This document shows, piece by piece, positions 1 through 9,136 of a DNA stretch of 64,000 nucleotides. The number at the start of each line of letters is the position of its first letter. Position 1 is the first letter of the stretch. The notes beneath the pieces are model-generated. The model had not been told where the DNA came from and searched no databases. It was given only the letters and a program-made list of their open reading frames with translations. Position numbers and translations under genes: made by a program. The DNA comes from Caenimonas soli (GTDB lineage: Bacteria; Pseudomonadota; Gammaproteobacteria; Burkholderiales; Burkholderiaceae_C), in contig NZ_JABJVV010000005.1 of NCBI RefSeq assembly GCF_013155545.1, forward strand, positions 62,001 to 126,000, in the 5' to 3' direction.

Positions 1-563
1 ATTTACGGGGCCACTCGCTGCCGCCGCTGCCGCGGCGCGACCTGCTGCTCCGGGCCGCGAGGGCCGGCGATGTCCACGCACAGACAGAGCTGGGCATTGA
101 AAGCGCCGGCGCAGGCCGGCTGCAGGAGGCAATCGATCAGTTCCGGGCGGCCAGCCGGCGATCTCCGGCGGCCGCCGCGAATGCGGCGCTGATCGGGGAA
201 AGGCTGGGCCTCGGCGCCGGTCCCCCAGGCTCGCAGGCGGATCAATGGTTCCTGCAAGCGAGGCGCTATCACCGCGGAGAGGGGGTGCCGTCCAACTATG
301 CCGAGGCGATGAGGCTGTACGAGATGGCGGCGGCCAAAGGCCACCCGCAGGCACGCCGCATGCTCGAGCTGATCTTCTCGCGTCCCGCCCCCGGCGGTGG
401 AGTCGATATCGCATGGATGCAGCAGTTGGCGCGCATGGATGTTTCGGCCGTCGGCGGGGTCACCTTGCTGCCGCCCACGGTCACCGCCGCGTTGCAACGC
501 GACCCCACGCCGTTGTATGACCTCGTCCCTGCGGAATGGCGCGGAGCCCGCAGGCCGCCCTGA
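1..563 (+). CDS. Sel1-repeat protein, 5' end outside window
   Basis: The reading frame is open from base 3 to a TGA at 561-563, so this is the C-terminal 186 residues of a gene that starts before the window. The middle carries a Sel1-type helical repeat: a YHRGEGVPSNYAEAMRLYE stretch followed by AAAKGHPQAR, the usual pattern of a 36-residue Sel1 unit. Such repeats build alpha-solenoid scaffolds for protein-protein contacts, so no enzyme activity is implied. It converges on pdeM with the two stop codons abutting. Its partner and location cannot be told without the N-terminus. Confidence 0.75.
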   Translation, partial: LRGHSLPPLPRRDLLLRAARAGDVHAQTELGIESAGAGRLQEAIDQFRAASRRSPAAAANAALIGERLGLGAGPPGSQADQWFLQARRYHRGEGVPSNYAEAMRLYEMAAAKGHPQARRMLELIFSRPAPGGGVDIAWMQQLARMDVSAVGGVTLLPPTVTAALQRDPTPLYDLVPAEWRGARRPP

Positions 564-1250
564 TCAGACCACCGGCAGGATCGGGATCGCGCGCACCACA
601 TCACCGGCCACCGGAAAAATCCGGTCGCCGGTGCGCGGCTCGATCCGGTGCATGCCGGTGAAACTTCCGAAGGCGGGCAAGACCCCGACCGCGTTGTCGG
701 GCAACGCGCCCGTGTCATCGCCGAACCAGAAGCAAGGCAGGCGCAGCCGCTCGAAGGCCCGTCCGCCCACGCTGATGCAGGGATGCCAATGGCCCGCCAG
801 CACGTAGCCGTCCTGCGAAGGTTTGGGGTAGTGGCACAGCGCGAAAGGCCCCAGCGGCAGCGGCTCGTCGACCACCGCGATGTCCAGGCTCGCGGGCGGA
901 TCGCCGGCCCGGTCGTCGTGGTTGCCGCGCACCAGCGTCATTTCCAGGTCGGCATGTTGGGCCCGCCAAGCTGCCAGCGCGCCCATGGTGCCGGCGGCAT
1001 GTGAGCGGCGCGAATGCAGGAAATCGCCCAGGAAGACGATGCGCCGCGCCTTGGTGTCCGCCAGCGCAGCGGAAAGTCCGTCCAGGGTTTCGGCGGTCGT
1101 GCCGCTGGGCACCGGCACCCCGAGCTGGCGAAAGCTCACGGCCTTGCCGAAATGCGCATCGGCAACCAGCAAGGTCTGTTCGGCCGAGAGCAAGGCCGCT
1201 CCGCTGGGATGCAGGACGACGTCCGCCCCCGCGACCCGAATCCTCAACAT
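564..1250 (-). CDS. pdeM: PdeM-type metallophosphoesterase (DNA-ligase-associated family)
   Basis: This 228-residue calcineurin-like phosphoesterase has the full two-metal signature: DAHFGK (D31, H33), GDFLHS (75-80), GNHDD (109-113), H140 in LCHYP, and GHWHP (153-157). The pattern and length fit the PdeM family, which is often encoded with an Lhr-type helicase and a DNA ligase and thought to act in DNA repair. No helicase or ligase is next to it here. The ATG at 1250 was chosen because upstream in-frame codons run inside slmA and give non-homologous sequence. It lies 10 bp after slmA on the same strand and is probably co-transcribed. Confidence 0.85.
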   Translation of the reverse strand: MLRIRVAGADVVLHPSGAALLSAEQTLLVADAHFGKAVSFRQLGVPVPSGTTAETLDGLSAALADTKARRIVFLGDFLHSRRSHAAGTMGALAAWRAQHADLEMTLVRGNHDDRAGDPPASLDIAVVDEPLPLGPFALCHYPKPSQDGYVLAGHWHPCISVGGRAFERLRLPCFWFGDDTGALPDNAVGVLPAFGSFTGMHRIEPRTGDRIFPVAGDVVRAIPILPVV

Positions 1251-1260
1251 CAGGGCTTTC

Positions 1261-1902
1261 CTAGAGCATGCGCGCCAAGCTGGCTTCCAGGTGCTCCGAT
1301 GGGGCGCGCTTGAAGCCCGAGCGGGCGAAGCGCTGCAGCCGGCCCACGACGAACGCGGTGAGCATCGAGGCGCGCACCTGGGCGTCGAGGCTCGGCGTCG
1401 CAGAACTGTCGGCATCCAGGCCGGCGCGCAGGCTCTGCTTGAGCGTGGACTCGATCTTGTCGAAGAACTGGTTCATGCGTTGCTGCAGGCGCTCGTTCTC
1501 GAACACCAGGGCATCGCCCACCATCACGCGGGTCATGCCGGGATTCTTCTCGGCGAACTGCAGCAACATGGCGACGGTCTTGGCGGCCTGGGCGGTGCCG
1601 GCCGGCTCGCGCTCGCCGATCTGGTTGACCAGGGAGAACACGCTCTGTTCGATGAATTCGATCAGGCCCTCGAACATCTGGGCCTTGCTCGCGAAATGGC
1701 GGTACAGCGCCGCCTCGCTCACGTCCAGCCGCGCGGCCAGGGCCGCCGTGGTGATGCGCTCGGCACCCGGCTGTTCCAGCATGGTGGCCAATGCCTGCAG
1801 TATCTGCACCCGGCGCTCGCCCGGCTTGGGACGCTTGCGCGCGACAGCCGGGGCCTCTTGGGCGGCGGTGGAACCGGGGCTGGCGAAATCGGCGTCGGAC
1901 AT
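1261..1902 (-). CDS. slmA: Nucleoid occlusion factor SlmA (TetR family)
   Basis: This 213-residue TetR-fold protein has an N-terminal helix-turn-helix at about residues 31-71 (TTAALAARLDVSEAALYRHF) and an all-helical C-terminal domain. The sequence around MFEGLIEFIEQSVFSLVNQI is typical of SlmA, which binds specific chromosomal sites and blocks FtsZ assembly over the nucleoid. A location just downstream of argB and a two-component system is common for slmA in Burkholderiales. The ATG at 1902 gives the usual short disordered N-terminus; an upstream in-frame start at 2001 would add 33 unlikely residues. Confidence 0.88.
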   Translation of the reverse strand: MSDADFASPGSTAAQEAPAVARKRPKPGERRVQILQALATMLEQPGAERITTAALAARLDVSEAALYRHFASKAQMFEGLIEFIEQSVFSLVNQIGEREPAGTAQAAKTVAMLLQFAEKNPGMTRVMVGDALVFENERLQQRMNQFFDKIESTLKQSLRAGLDADSSATPSLDAQVRASMLTAFVVGRLQRFARSGFKRAPSEHLEASLARML

Positions 1903-2001
1903 AGTTTGAAAGATATGTGTTGATTTGATTCTCGCATACCCGGACCTAGGGTTTTCGCGGGGCACCTTCCGATTTGTGCGGCCTGCGCGCCAAGTGCGCA
2001 C

Positions 2002-3429
2002 TTACCCCGCGAACGAGAGCGTCACCCTGAGGCCGCGGCCCTTCGCTGCCGGCTGCAATTGCAGGTGGCTGTGATGCACGCGCGCGATCTCGTCGGCGAT
2101 GGCAAGCCCCAGGCCATTGCCCTCGCCCTGCGTGCCTTGGACACGGTAGAAGCGCTCCAGCACGCGCTGCCGCTCGGCGGGTGCGATGCCGGGGCCGTCG
2201 TCCTCGACTTCGAGGAACGCGCCATCCGGCCGCCGGCCGCAGCGGATCGTGATCGTGCCGGCTTCGGGGGTGTACTTCACGGCGTTGTCCACCAGGTTGG
2301 CCAGCAGCTCGCGCAGCAGCCACTCGTGGCCCATGACCTGCACCGCCTGGGCGTCCAGGCCCAGATCGATGCGCTTGGCCGTCGCCGCGTCCAGGTGCGT
2401 CTCCAGCATGTCCGCACACAGCTCCTTCAGATCGACCCGTTGCATGGGCTGGGCCTGCATGGAGCGCGCGTCGGCCCGCGACAGCGCCAGCAGTTGGTTG
2501 GCCAGCTGCGAGGTGCGGCGGGTCGCGCCGCGCAGCTTGTTGACCTGCTCGGTGCGCAGCCGCACGGTCCCGTCGCCCGGGCCTGCGATATTGGCAGCCT
2601 GCGCCCAGGCCTCCACCTGGGCCTGCAGGCCCGCCAGCGGCGTGCGCAGCTGGTGCGCCGCGTCGGCGATGAAGCGCCTCTGGCTTTCCGCCTGGGCATT
2701 GACCAGCCCGAACAGGCGATTGAGCGAATTGACCAGCGGCCTGACCTCTTCAGGCGAGGCGCTTTCGTCGATGGAGCTCAAATCGCGTGGCGATCTTCGC
2801 TCCACCGCTTCGCGCAGGTCGAGCAAGGGCTTGAGCGCCCGCTGGACCGCCCAGCGCACGGCGAACGCAGCGGCGGTGACCAGCACCAGATTGGGCAGCA
2901 GCACCTTGAACAGGATGGAGCGCGCCCACTGCTGGCGCGGATCGGACCCGTCGGCCAGCGCGACCACCACCTCGCCCAGCACGGTCTGCTGGCGCTGGCG
3001 CACGATGCGCCAGGTGATGCCGCTGTTTTCTTCGCTGTGGAACTCGGGCTCCAGCGTGGTGGGCGCCAGTCCTGCCAGCCACGGCTCGCCGCGCAACACC
3101 TTGCCGTCGGCATCGGAGACCGCAAAGGCGGCGTGGGCCGGTGCATTGTTCAGGAACTCCTCGACGGCGGGCGCGAGCAGCAGCACCGGCGGGTCGATTT
3201 GGTTCAACCCCTCGCCAATGATGGAATCGCCCAGCAGCGGCAACAGAGCCAGCAGCCGCTGATCCTGCTGCAGCGCCACGTTGTCGGCAGAGCGGTAATC
3301 GAACCAGGCATTCAGCAGGGCCAGCAGGACCAGCGGCGTGATCAGCATCACCAGCAGCCGCCTCCGCAGGCCCGACGTCACGCCCAGCCCATCGCCGCCG
3401 CTCTTGCGGGCGGCGCCTCGGTTCGCCAT
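2002..3429 (-). CDS. Sensor histidine kinase, TctE/QseC-like
   Basis: This 475-residue inner-membrane kinase has one transmembrane helix near residues 23-42, a periplasmic sensor segment of about 130 residues, a second helix near 173-193, a HAMP-like linker, and a kinase core. The core has the phospho-accepting His259 in IADAAHQLRTP, N-box Asn382 (LVDNAVKYTPE), G1 box VEDDGPGI (408-415) and G2 box GEGNGLGLAI (436-445). The layout matches TctE-type kinases that sense tricarboxylates, but the ligand is unknown. It follows its response regulator by 11 bp. The ATG at 3429 puts a basic stretch directly before the first helix. Confidence 0.9.
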   Translation of the reverse strand: MANRGAARKSGGDGLGVTSGLRRRLLVMLITPLVLLALLNAWFDYRSADNVALQQDQRLLALLPLLGDSIIGEGLNQIDPPVLLLAPAVEEFLNNAPAHAAFAVSDADGKVLRGEPWLAGLAPTTLEPEFHSEENSGITWRIVRQRQQTVLGEVVVALADGSDPRQQWARSILFKVLLPNLVLVTAAAFAVRWAVQRALKPLLDLREAVERRSPRDLSSIDESASPEEVRPLVNSLNRLFGLVNAQAESQRRFIADAAHQLRTPLAGLQAQVEAWAQAANIAGPGDGTVRLRTEQVNKLRGATRRTSQLANQLLALSRADARSMQAQPMQRVDLKELCADMLETHLDAATAKRIDLGLDAQAVQVMGHEWLLRELLANLVDNAVKYTPEAGTITIRCGRRPDGAFLEVEDDGPGIAPAERQRVLERFYRVQGTQGEGNGLGLAIADEIARVHHSHLQLQPAAKGRGLRVTLSFAG

Positions 3430-3440
3430 GAAATGGAAGT

Positions 3441-4142
3441 TCACTCCGCCTGCGGCTCGTTGAGTTCCAGCCGGTAGCCGAACCCGCGGATCGATCGCAG
3501 CGCCACGCCATGGGGTTCCAGCTTGCCGCGCAGCCGGGAGATGTAGACCTCGACGGCATTCGGCGTGATCTCCTTGTCCCAGCCGGTCAGCGCCTGCAGC
3601 AGCTTCTCTTTGCTGGCCGGCTTGGGCGCGTTGATCAGCAGGTACTCCAGCACGGTCCATTCGCGCGGCCCCAGCTCGATCGCCGCCGTCTGGCCGTCGT
3701 GGCGGGCGGCGGCCCGGCGGTTGGCCGTGTCCAGCTCGATCGGCCCGAAGCTCAGCACCGCGGTTGTCGCCGCCTGCGAGCGCCGCAGCAACGCGCGCAG
3801 CCGGGCCAGCAGCTCGGGCAGCTCGAAGGGTTTGATCATGTAGTCGTCCGCGCCCAGGTCCAGCCCCTGGACGCGGTCGTGCAAGGCATCGCGCGCGGTG
3901 AGGATCAGGACCGGCATCCCCTGGCTGGCCATGTCGGGGCGGCGCAGGCGCTTGGTCAACTCCAGGCCATCCATGTTCGGCAGCCCGATGTCGATGATGG
4001 CGGCGTCGAACACCTCGCCCTTGAGCACTTCTTCGGCACGCTCGCCGCTGCCGACCCAGTCCACGGCATAGCCGGCGTCGGACAGCCCCAGCTTGATGCC
4101 GCTGGCGACCATCACGTCGTCTTCGACCAGGAGCAGACGCAT
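3441..4142 (-). CDS. OmpR-family response regulator, TctD/QseB-like
   Basis: This 233-residue regulator has a receiver domain with acidic pocket D8/D9, phospho-acceptor D51 (IIDIGLPNMDG), T82 and K104. It is followed by a winged-helix DNA-binding domain from about 130 to 225 (PREWTVLEYLL...VEVYISRLRGKLEP...GFGYRL). It is the cognate partner of the kinase 11 bp downstream. The gene begins two bases after the argB stop codon, so argB, regulator and kinase very likely share a transcript. The regulon is not visible from the sequence. Confidence 0.92.
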   Translation of the reverse strand: MRLLLVEDDVMVASGIKLGLSDAGYAVDWVGSGERAEEVLKGEVFDAAIIDIGLPNMDGLELTKRLRRPDMASQGMPVLILTARDALHDRVQGLDLGADDYMIKPFELPELLARLRALLRRSQAATTAVLSFGPIELDTANRRAAARHDGQTAAIELGPREWTVLEYLLINAPKPASKEKLLQALTGWDKEITPNAVEVYISRLRGKLEPHGVALRSIRGFGYRLELNEPQAE

Positions 4143-4144
4143 AT

Positions 4145-5086
<942 letters not shown>

Positions 5087-5875
5087 TCAGATCAGCGGGG
5101 GGTAGCTCAGGCTAATGTCGCCCAGGGCGACGAAATTGGGGTTCAACACGGGTTTGAGCAGGCCATAGGCCAGCGGTCGCCCATCCTGGTCGAGGACCGC
5201 GCCGCCCGCTTCCTGCAAGACCGCCTGCCCGGCTGCGGTGTCCCATTGGCAGGTGGGGCCGATGCGCGGGTAGATGTCGGCCTGGCCTTGTGCCAAGCGG
5301 CAGAATTTGAGGGAACTGCCGGCGGCCACGAAGCAGTGCTCACATTGCAGCCGAGCCAGCCAGGCCGCAAGCGCTTCCCCGCCGTGCCGGCGGCTGCCGA
5401 TCACTCGCAGCGGTTGGCCGGGCACATTGCGAGCAACGCGGATCGGCGTCACAGCGCCCGCAGCCTTCATCCAGGCCCCGACTCCCCGCGCGGCGAAAAA
5501 CAACTCGCCGAGAGCGGGGGCCAGTACCACACCGGCCACCGGCTCCCCCCGATGGATCAGCGCGATGTTCACCGTGAATTCGCCGTTGCGCTGGATGAAC
5601 TCCTTGGTGCCGTCCAGGGGATCGACCAGGAAGAAGGTATCGCGATCCGATGGCTGGCCCGAGATCGACTCTTCCGAGAGGATGAATACGCCGGGAAAGG
5701 CCTGGTTCAATCCCTCCCGTATCACCGCGTCGGAACGCAGGTCGGCGTTGGTGAGCGGTGAACTGTCCTGCTTGTTCCAGCTGGCGATGTCGGCCGCGTA
5801 CACCGCCATCACCTCGTGTGCCGCCAGCTCGGCGATGCGGCACAGGGCGGCGAGGTCGGGCTCGCCGAATTTCAG
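5087..5875 (-). CDS. cysQ: 3'(2'),5'-bisphosphate nucleotidase CysQ, probable CTG start
   Basis: This is an inositol-monophosphatase-superfamily enzyme of about 262 residues that hydrolyses PAP, a by-product of sulfate assimilation. Metal-site motifs are present: LSEES (66-70), DPLDGTKEF (85-93) and WDTAAGQA (211-218). No ATG, GTG or TTG gives a complete N-terminus. The family starts about ten residues before LCRIAELA, where only a CTG at 5873-5875 fits. That CTG overlaps the TGA of the upstream wecA-like gene as CTGA and has a GAGGAG six bases before it, which suggests translational coupling. A much longer ATG-started frame runs inside the upstream gene and is not credible. Confidence 0.82.
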   Translation of the reverse strand: MKFGEPDLAALCRIAELAAHEVMAVYAADIASWNKQDSSPLTNADLRSDAVIREGLNQAFPGVFILSEESISGQPSDRDTFFLVDPLDGTKEFIQRNGEFTVNIALIHRGEPVAGVVLAPALGELFFAARGVGAWMKAAGAVTPIRVARNVPGQPLRVIGSRRHGGEALAAWLARLQCEHCFVAAGSSLKFCRLAQGQADIYPRIGPTCQWDTAAGQAVLQEAGGAVLDQDGRPLAYGLLKPVLNPNFVALGDISLSYPPLI

Positions 5876-6981
5876 AACTTGCTCCTCACCCAGCGTTGCA
5901 CCTTGAAGCGGATGATGCTGACGTAGGCAAAGACGTAGGAAACCATGAAAAGCGCGCAAAAGAACATCAGCACCGGCGTGTTCGACCAGAACAGCAGGGC
6001 GGGCGCGACCGTGAGGACGGTGAAGCCCCAGAGGTAGGGCGAAGTGCGGTTGTTGCGCGTCAGCATGCGCCGCGCCTCGTCGTCGTGGAACACGCCGCGC
6101 ACGATCCGCCGATAGATCAGCTGGTGGAAGTGCAGGGCATCGGCCACGCCCGGCGAGCCGCCGCGCGCGAGCTTGCGATAGATGGAGAACAGCGTTTCCC
6201 ACACCGGGTAGATCACCAGCAGCATCGGGAACCAGGGCGATACCAGTGAATGGCGCTGCACCAGCAGGATGGAGGAGATCGCGATCACCAGCCCCCAGAG
6301 ATAAGCACCGCCATCACCGGCGAAGATCAGGCCGCGCGGATAGTTCCAGAAAAGGAAGCCTGCTGTCGCACCGGCGAGGCAGAGCACCAGCGCGGCCAAT
6401 TGCCGGTCGCCGACCTGCAGGGCCACGTGCGCCAGGGCAAGACAGATGAGGATGGCGACCGTTCCGGCCAGGCCGTTGTAGCCATCGATGATGTTGAACG
6501 CATGAGGCAGCCCGCAGATGGCCAGGAACGCCAGCATGACGCCCACCCAGGGCATGGTCAGCAGCCATGCGTCCACGCCCGGAATGCCGATGCGGCTGAC
6601 CGTCAAGCCCAGCAGCCAGCACGCCAGGCCCGCACTCAGGCCCGTCAAGGCAAGCCGGAAGCGTACGGGGATGCGCTGGGTCAAGTCTTCGAACGCTCCG
6701 CCAAGCACGGCCGGCAGCAGCATCGCCAGCCAGACAAGGGCGTTGTAGAACGTGATGTGCACGTTCAGCCTGTCCCCCAAGCTCGCCGCGATCGCGGCGG
6801 CGAACCACCCGATCGAAAGGCCGAGCAGGATCGCAATGCCGCCGACGCGCGGAATATCGCCGGCGTGAAAGCGCTGGACCATGTCGGCGGCATAGCGTTT
6901 TGCATGGCCGCGCGCGCTGCGGATCATCAAGACCGCAATGATGAGCGTTGCGGCGAAGCTGACGAAGATCAGGAAGATCAT
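5872..6981 (-). CDS. WecA/WbpL-like undecaprenyl-phosphate glycosyl-1-phosphate transferase
   Basis: This is a 369-residue polytopic membrane protein of the MraY/WecA (glycosyltransferase 4) family. Signature segments are PRVGGIAI (44-51), FEDLTQR (97-103), NIIDGYNGLAG (163-173), FAGDGGAYLWG (220-230) and HFHQLIYRR (284-292), the cytoplasmic loops that bind Mg and nucleotide sugar. It should load the first N-acetylated sugar-phosphate onto undecaprenyl phosphate and so start repeat-unit assembly. WbpL-type members accept 6-deoxy-amino sugars, which suits the adjacent UDP-L-QuiNAc-type genes. Its ATG overlaps the upstream epimerase stop (ATGA). Confidence 0.9.
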   Translation of the reverse strand: MIFLIFVSFAATLIIAVLMIRSARGHAKRYAADMVQRFHAGDIPRVGGIAILLGLSIGWFAAAIAASLGDRLNVHITFYNALVWLAMLLPAVLGGAFEDLTQRIPVRFRLALTGLSAGLACWLLGLTVSRIGIPGVDAWLLTMPWVGVMLAFLAICGLPHAFNIIDGYNGLAGTVAILICLALAHVALQVGDRQLAALVLCLAGATAGFLFWNYPRGLIFAGDGGAYLWGLVIAISSILLVQRHSLVSPWFPMLLVIYPVWETLFSIYRKLARGGSPGVADALHFHQLIYRRIVRGVFHDDEARRMLTRNNRTSPYLWGFTVLTVAPALLFWSNTPVLMFFCALFMVSYVFAYVSIIRFKVQRWVRSKF

Positions 6982-8105
6982 TTGCCCCAGACCTTGCGGT
7001 TGACGAAGCCGGTGTAGCTGAGGACGATCCTCAGCACCTTGTCGGACACGTTCAACGCAGCGTAGTCGGCAACGAGATTGAGCAGCCGCTCGTCGCCGCG
7101 CGGCTGGTCTTCCAGGATGGCAAGACCCTGCATGACGCGCTCGACGTCCATGCCGACGAACATGACGCTCGCCTCTTCGAACCCTTCGGGCCGCTCGTGG
7201 ACGTCGCGCAGGTTCAGGGCCGGAAAATTGAGGATCGACGATTCCTCGGTGATCGTGCCGCTGTCGGAAAGCACCGCCCGCGCCTTCATCTGCAGTTTGA
7301 CATAGTCCAGGAAGCCGAAAGGCTTGTGGAACTGCACCCGCGCGTGCGCCTGCAGCCCCAGCGCATCCATGCGCTTGCGGGTGCGCGGATGCGTGGAAAC
7401 GATCACCGGCTTGTCGAACTGCTCAGCCAGCGCATTGAGCACGCCGAACAGCTTGCGCAGGCTGTCGGGCGAGTCCACGTTTTCCTCGCGATGCGAACTG
7501 ACGACGAAATAGCCGCCTTCGACCAGTTGCAGGCGCTCCAGCACGTCCGAGGACTCGATCCCGTCGCGGTGATGCGCGATGACTTCGCGCATCGGGCTCC
7601 CGGTCTTGATCACCTGGTCGGCCGGCAGGCCTTCGCGCAACAGGTATTCGCGCGCGATTTCGCTGTAGGTGAGATTGATGTCGGCCGTGTGATCCACGAT
7701 GCGGCGGTTGATCTCCTCCGGAACGCGGAAATCGAAGCAGCGGTTGCCGGCTTCCATGTGGAAGATCGGCACCTTGCGGCGCTTCGCGGCGATGGCCGCC
7801 AGGCAGCTGTTGGTGTCGCCCAGCAGCACCAGCGCCTCGGGCTCGTACTTCTCGATCACCTTGTCCGCGGCGATGATGACGTTGCCGATGGTTTCCGCCG
7901 CGCTCTGGCCCGCCGCTTCGAGGAACGCATCGGGCTTGCGAATGCCCAGGTCCTTGAAGAACACTTCGTTCAGCTCGTAGTCGTAGTTCTGGCCGGTATG
8001 GACCAGGGTATGGTCGCAATGGCGGTCCAGCCGGTCGATCACGCGCGACAGACGGATGATTTCCGGCCGCGTGCCGACGATCGTCATCACCTTGAGTTTA
8101 CGCAT
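6978..8105 (-). CDS. Non-hydrolysing UDP-N-acetylhexosamine 2-epimerase (WecB/WbvD/FnlC type)
   Basis: This 375-residue enzyme has the UDP-GlcNAc 2-epimerase fold: N-terminal GTRPEIIRLS (11-20), a HMEAGNRCFDFRVPEE segment corresponding to the family's substrate loop, HREENVD, and SDSGTITEESS near the C-terminus. Its position after a CapE/WbvB dehydratase and an RmlD-like reductase suggests that it acts last in a three-step pathway, inverting C2 of the reduced 6-deoxy sugar, rather than making ManNAc. It overlaps the dehydratase stop by 8 bp and the next gene by 4 bp. The exact substrate is inferred from neighbours. Confidence 0.88.
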   Translation of the reverse strand: MRKLKVMTIVGTRPEIIRLSRVIDRLDRHCDHTLVHTGQNYDYELNEVFFKDLGIRKPDAFLEAAGQSAAETIGNVIIAADKVIEKYEPEALVLLGDTNSCLAAIAAKRRKVPIFHMEAGNRCFDFRVPEEINRRIVDHTADINLTYSEIAREYLLREGLPADQVIKTGSPMREVIAHHRDGIESSDVLERLQLVEGGYFVVSSHREENVDSPDSLRKLFGVLNALAEQFDKPVIVSTHPRTRKRMDALGLQAHARVQFHKPFGFLDYVKLQMKARAVLSDSGTITEESSILNFPALNLRDVHERPEGFEEASVMFVGMDVERVMQGLAILEDQPRGDERLLNLVADYAALNVSDKVLRIVLSYTGFVNRKVWGK

Positions 8106-9108
8106 TGACGGCCTGGCGGATGATGTCGAGTTGCATGAGTACCTGCTTGACCTGCTCGACGTCGAGCCGGCGGGTGTTGTGCGAGGTGTAGTCGTCGATC
8201 TGGGCGATCTCGAGTTCGCCCTCGACGAAGTACTTGGCGTAGTTGAGGTCGCGCGAATCGGCTGGAATGCGGTAGTAGCCGCCCAGGTCTTCGGCCCGCG
8301 CCATCTCTTCGCGGGAAACCAGCGACTCGTACAGCTTCTCGCCGTGACGCGTGCCGATGATCTTGATCTCGCTCTTTCCGCTGAGCATCTCCTTCATGGC
8401 CTGCGCCAGGTCGCCCACGGTGGAGGCGGGGGCCTTCTGCACGAAGATGTCGCCGGGACGGGCGTTCTCGAAGGCATACAGGACGAGATCGACCGATTCC
8501 TCGAGCGACATGAGAAAGCGGGTCATGCTGGGGTCGGTGATGGTGAGCGGCTTGCCCTGCTGCAGCTGGTCCAGGAACAGCGGGATCACCGATCCGCGCG
8601 AGGCCATCACGTTGCCGTAGCGGGTGGCCGACAGCACGGTCTTGCCGGGGTCGCACAAGCGGGATTTGGCCACCATGACCTTTTCCATCATGGCCTTGGA
8701 CATGCCCATGGCATTGATGGGGTACACGGCCTTGTCGGTGCTGAGCACCACACAGCGCTTGACCTCGTGATCGATCGCCGCGCGCATGACGTTTTCAGCG
8801 CCCACGACGTTGGTACGCACGGCTTCCATGGGATAGAACTCGCAGGACGGCACCTGCTTGAGCGCCGCGGCGTGGAAGACGTAGTCAACTCCGCGCATGG
8901 CGTCATGGACGGCGTCGTACTCGCGCACGTCGCCGATATAGAACTTGACCTTGTCGCTCTTCAGGTGGATGCGCATGTCCTCCTGCTTCTTCTCGTCGCG
9001 GCTGAACACGCGAATCTCGGCGAAGTCGGAATGGATGAAGCGCTGGAGCACGGCGTTGCCGAAAGAGCCGGTGCCTCCGGTGATCATGAGGGTCTTGTCT
9101 TTGAACAT
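8098..9108 (-). CDS. UDP-GlcNAc 4,6-dehydratase/5-epimerase (CapE/FnlA/WbvB type)
   Basis: This 336-residue extended SDR has the NAD motif GGTGSFG (11-17) and STDKAVYP (123-130). In place of the usual Tyr-x3-Lys pair it has Met134-x3-Lys138 (AMGMSKAMMEK), a substitution known for the CapE branch. It probably converts UDP-GlcNAc to a 4-keto-6-deoxy-L-sugar by dehydration and epimerisation. The neighbours supply the reductase and 2-epimerase that complete such a pathway. PseB (pseudaminic acid) is related, but no other pse gene is present. An ATG at 9108 gives the normal N-terminus. Confidence 0.9.
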   Translation of the reverse strand: MFKDKTLMITGGTGSFGNAVLQRFIHSDFAEIRVFSRDEKKQEDMRIHLKSDKVKFYIGDVREYDAVHDAMRGVDYVFHAAALKQVPSCEFYPMEAVRTNVVGAENVMRAAIDHEVKRCVVLSTDKAVYPINAMGMSKAMMEKVMVAKSRLCDPGKTVLSATRYGNVMASRGSVIPLFLDQLQQGKPLTITDPSMTRFLMSLEESVDLVLYAFENARPGDIFVQKAPASTVGDLAQAMKEMLSGKSEIKIIGTRHGEKLYESLVSREEMARAEDLGGYYRIPADSRDLNYAKYFVEGELEIAQIDDYTSHNTRRLDVEQVKQVLMQLDIIRQAVNA

Positions 9109-9136
9109 CAGTTAATCCTGTAAATCTTGGGCGAGG

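Noticed and set aside
2059..3477. A 472-codon plus-strand frame opposite the TctE-like kinase
   Set aside because: Antisense shadow of a complete histidine kinase gene.
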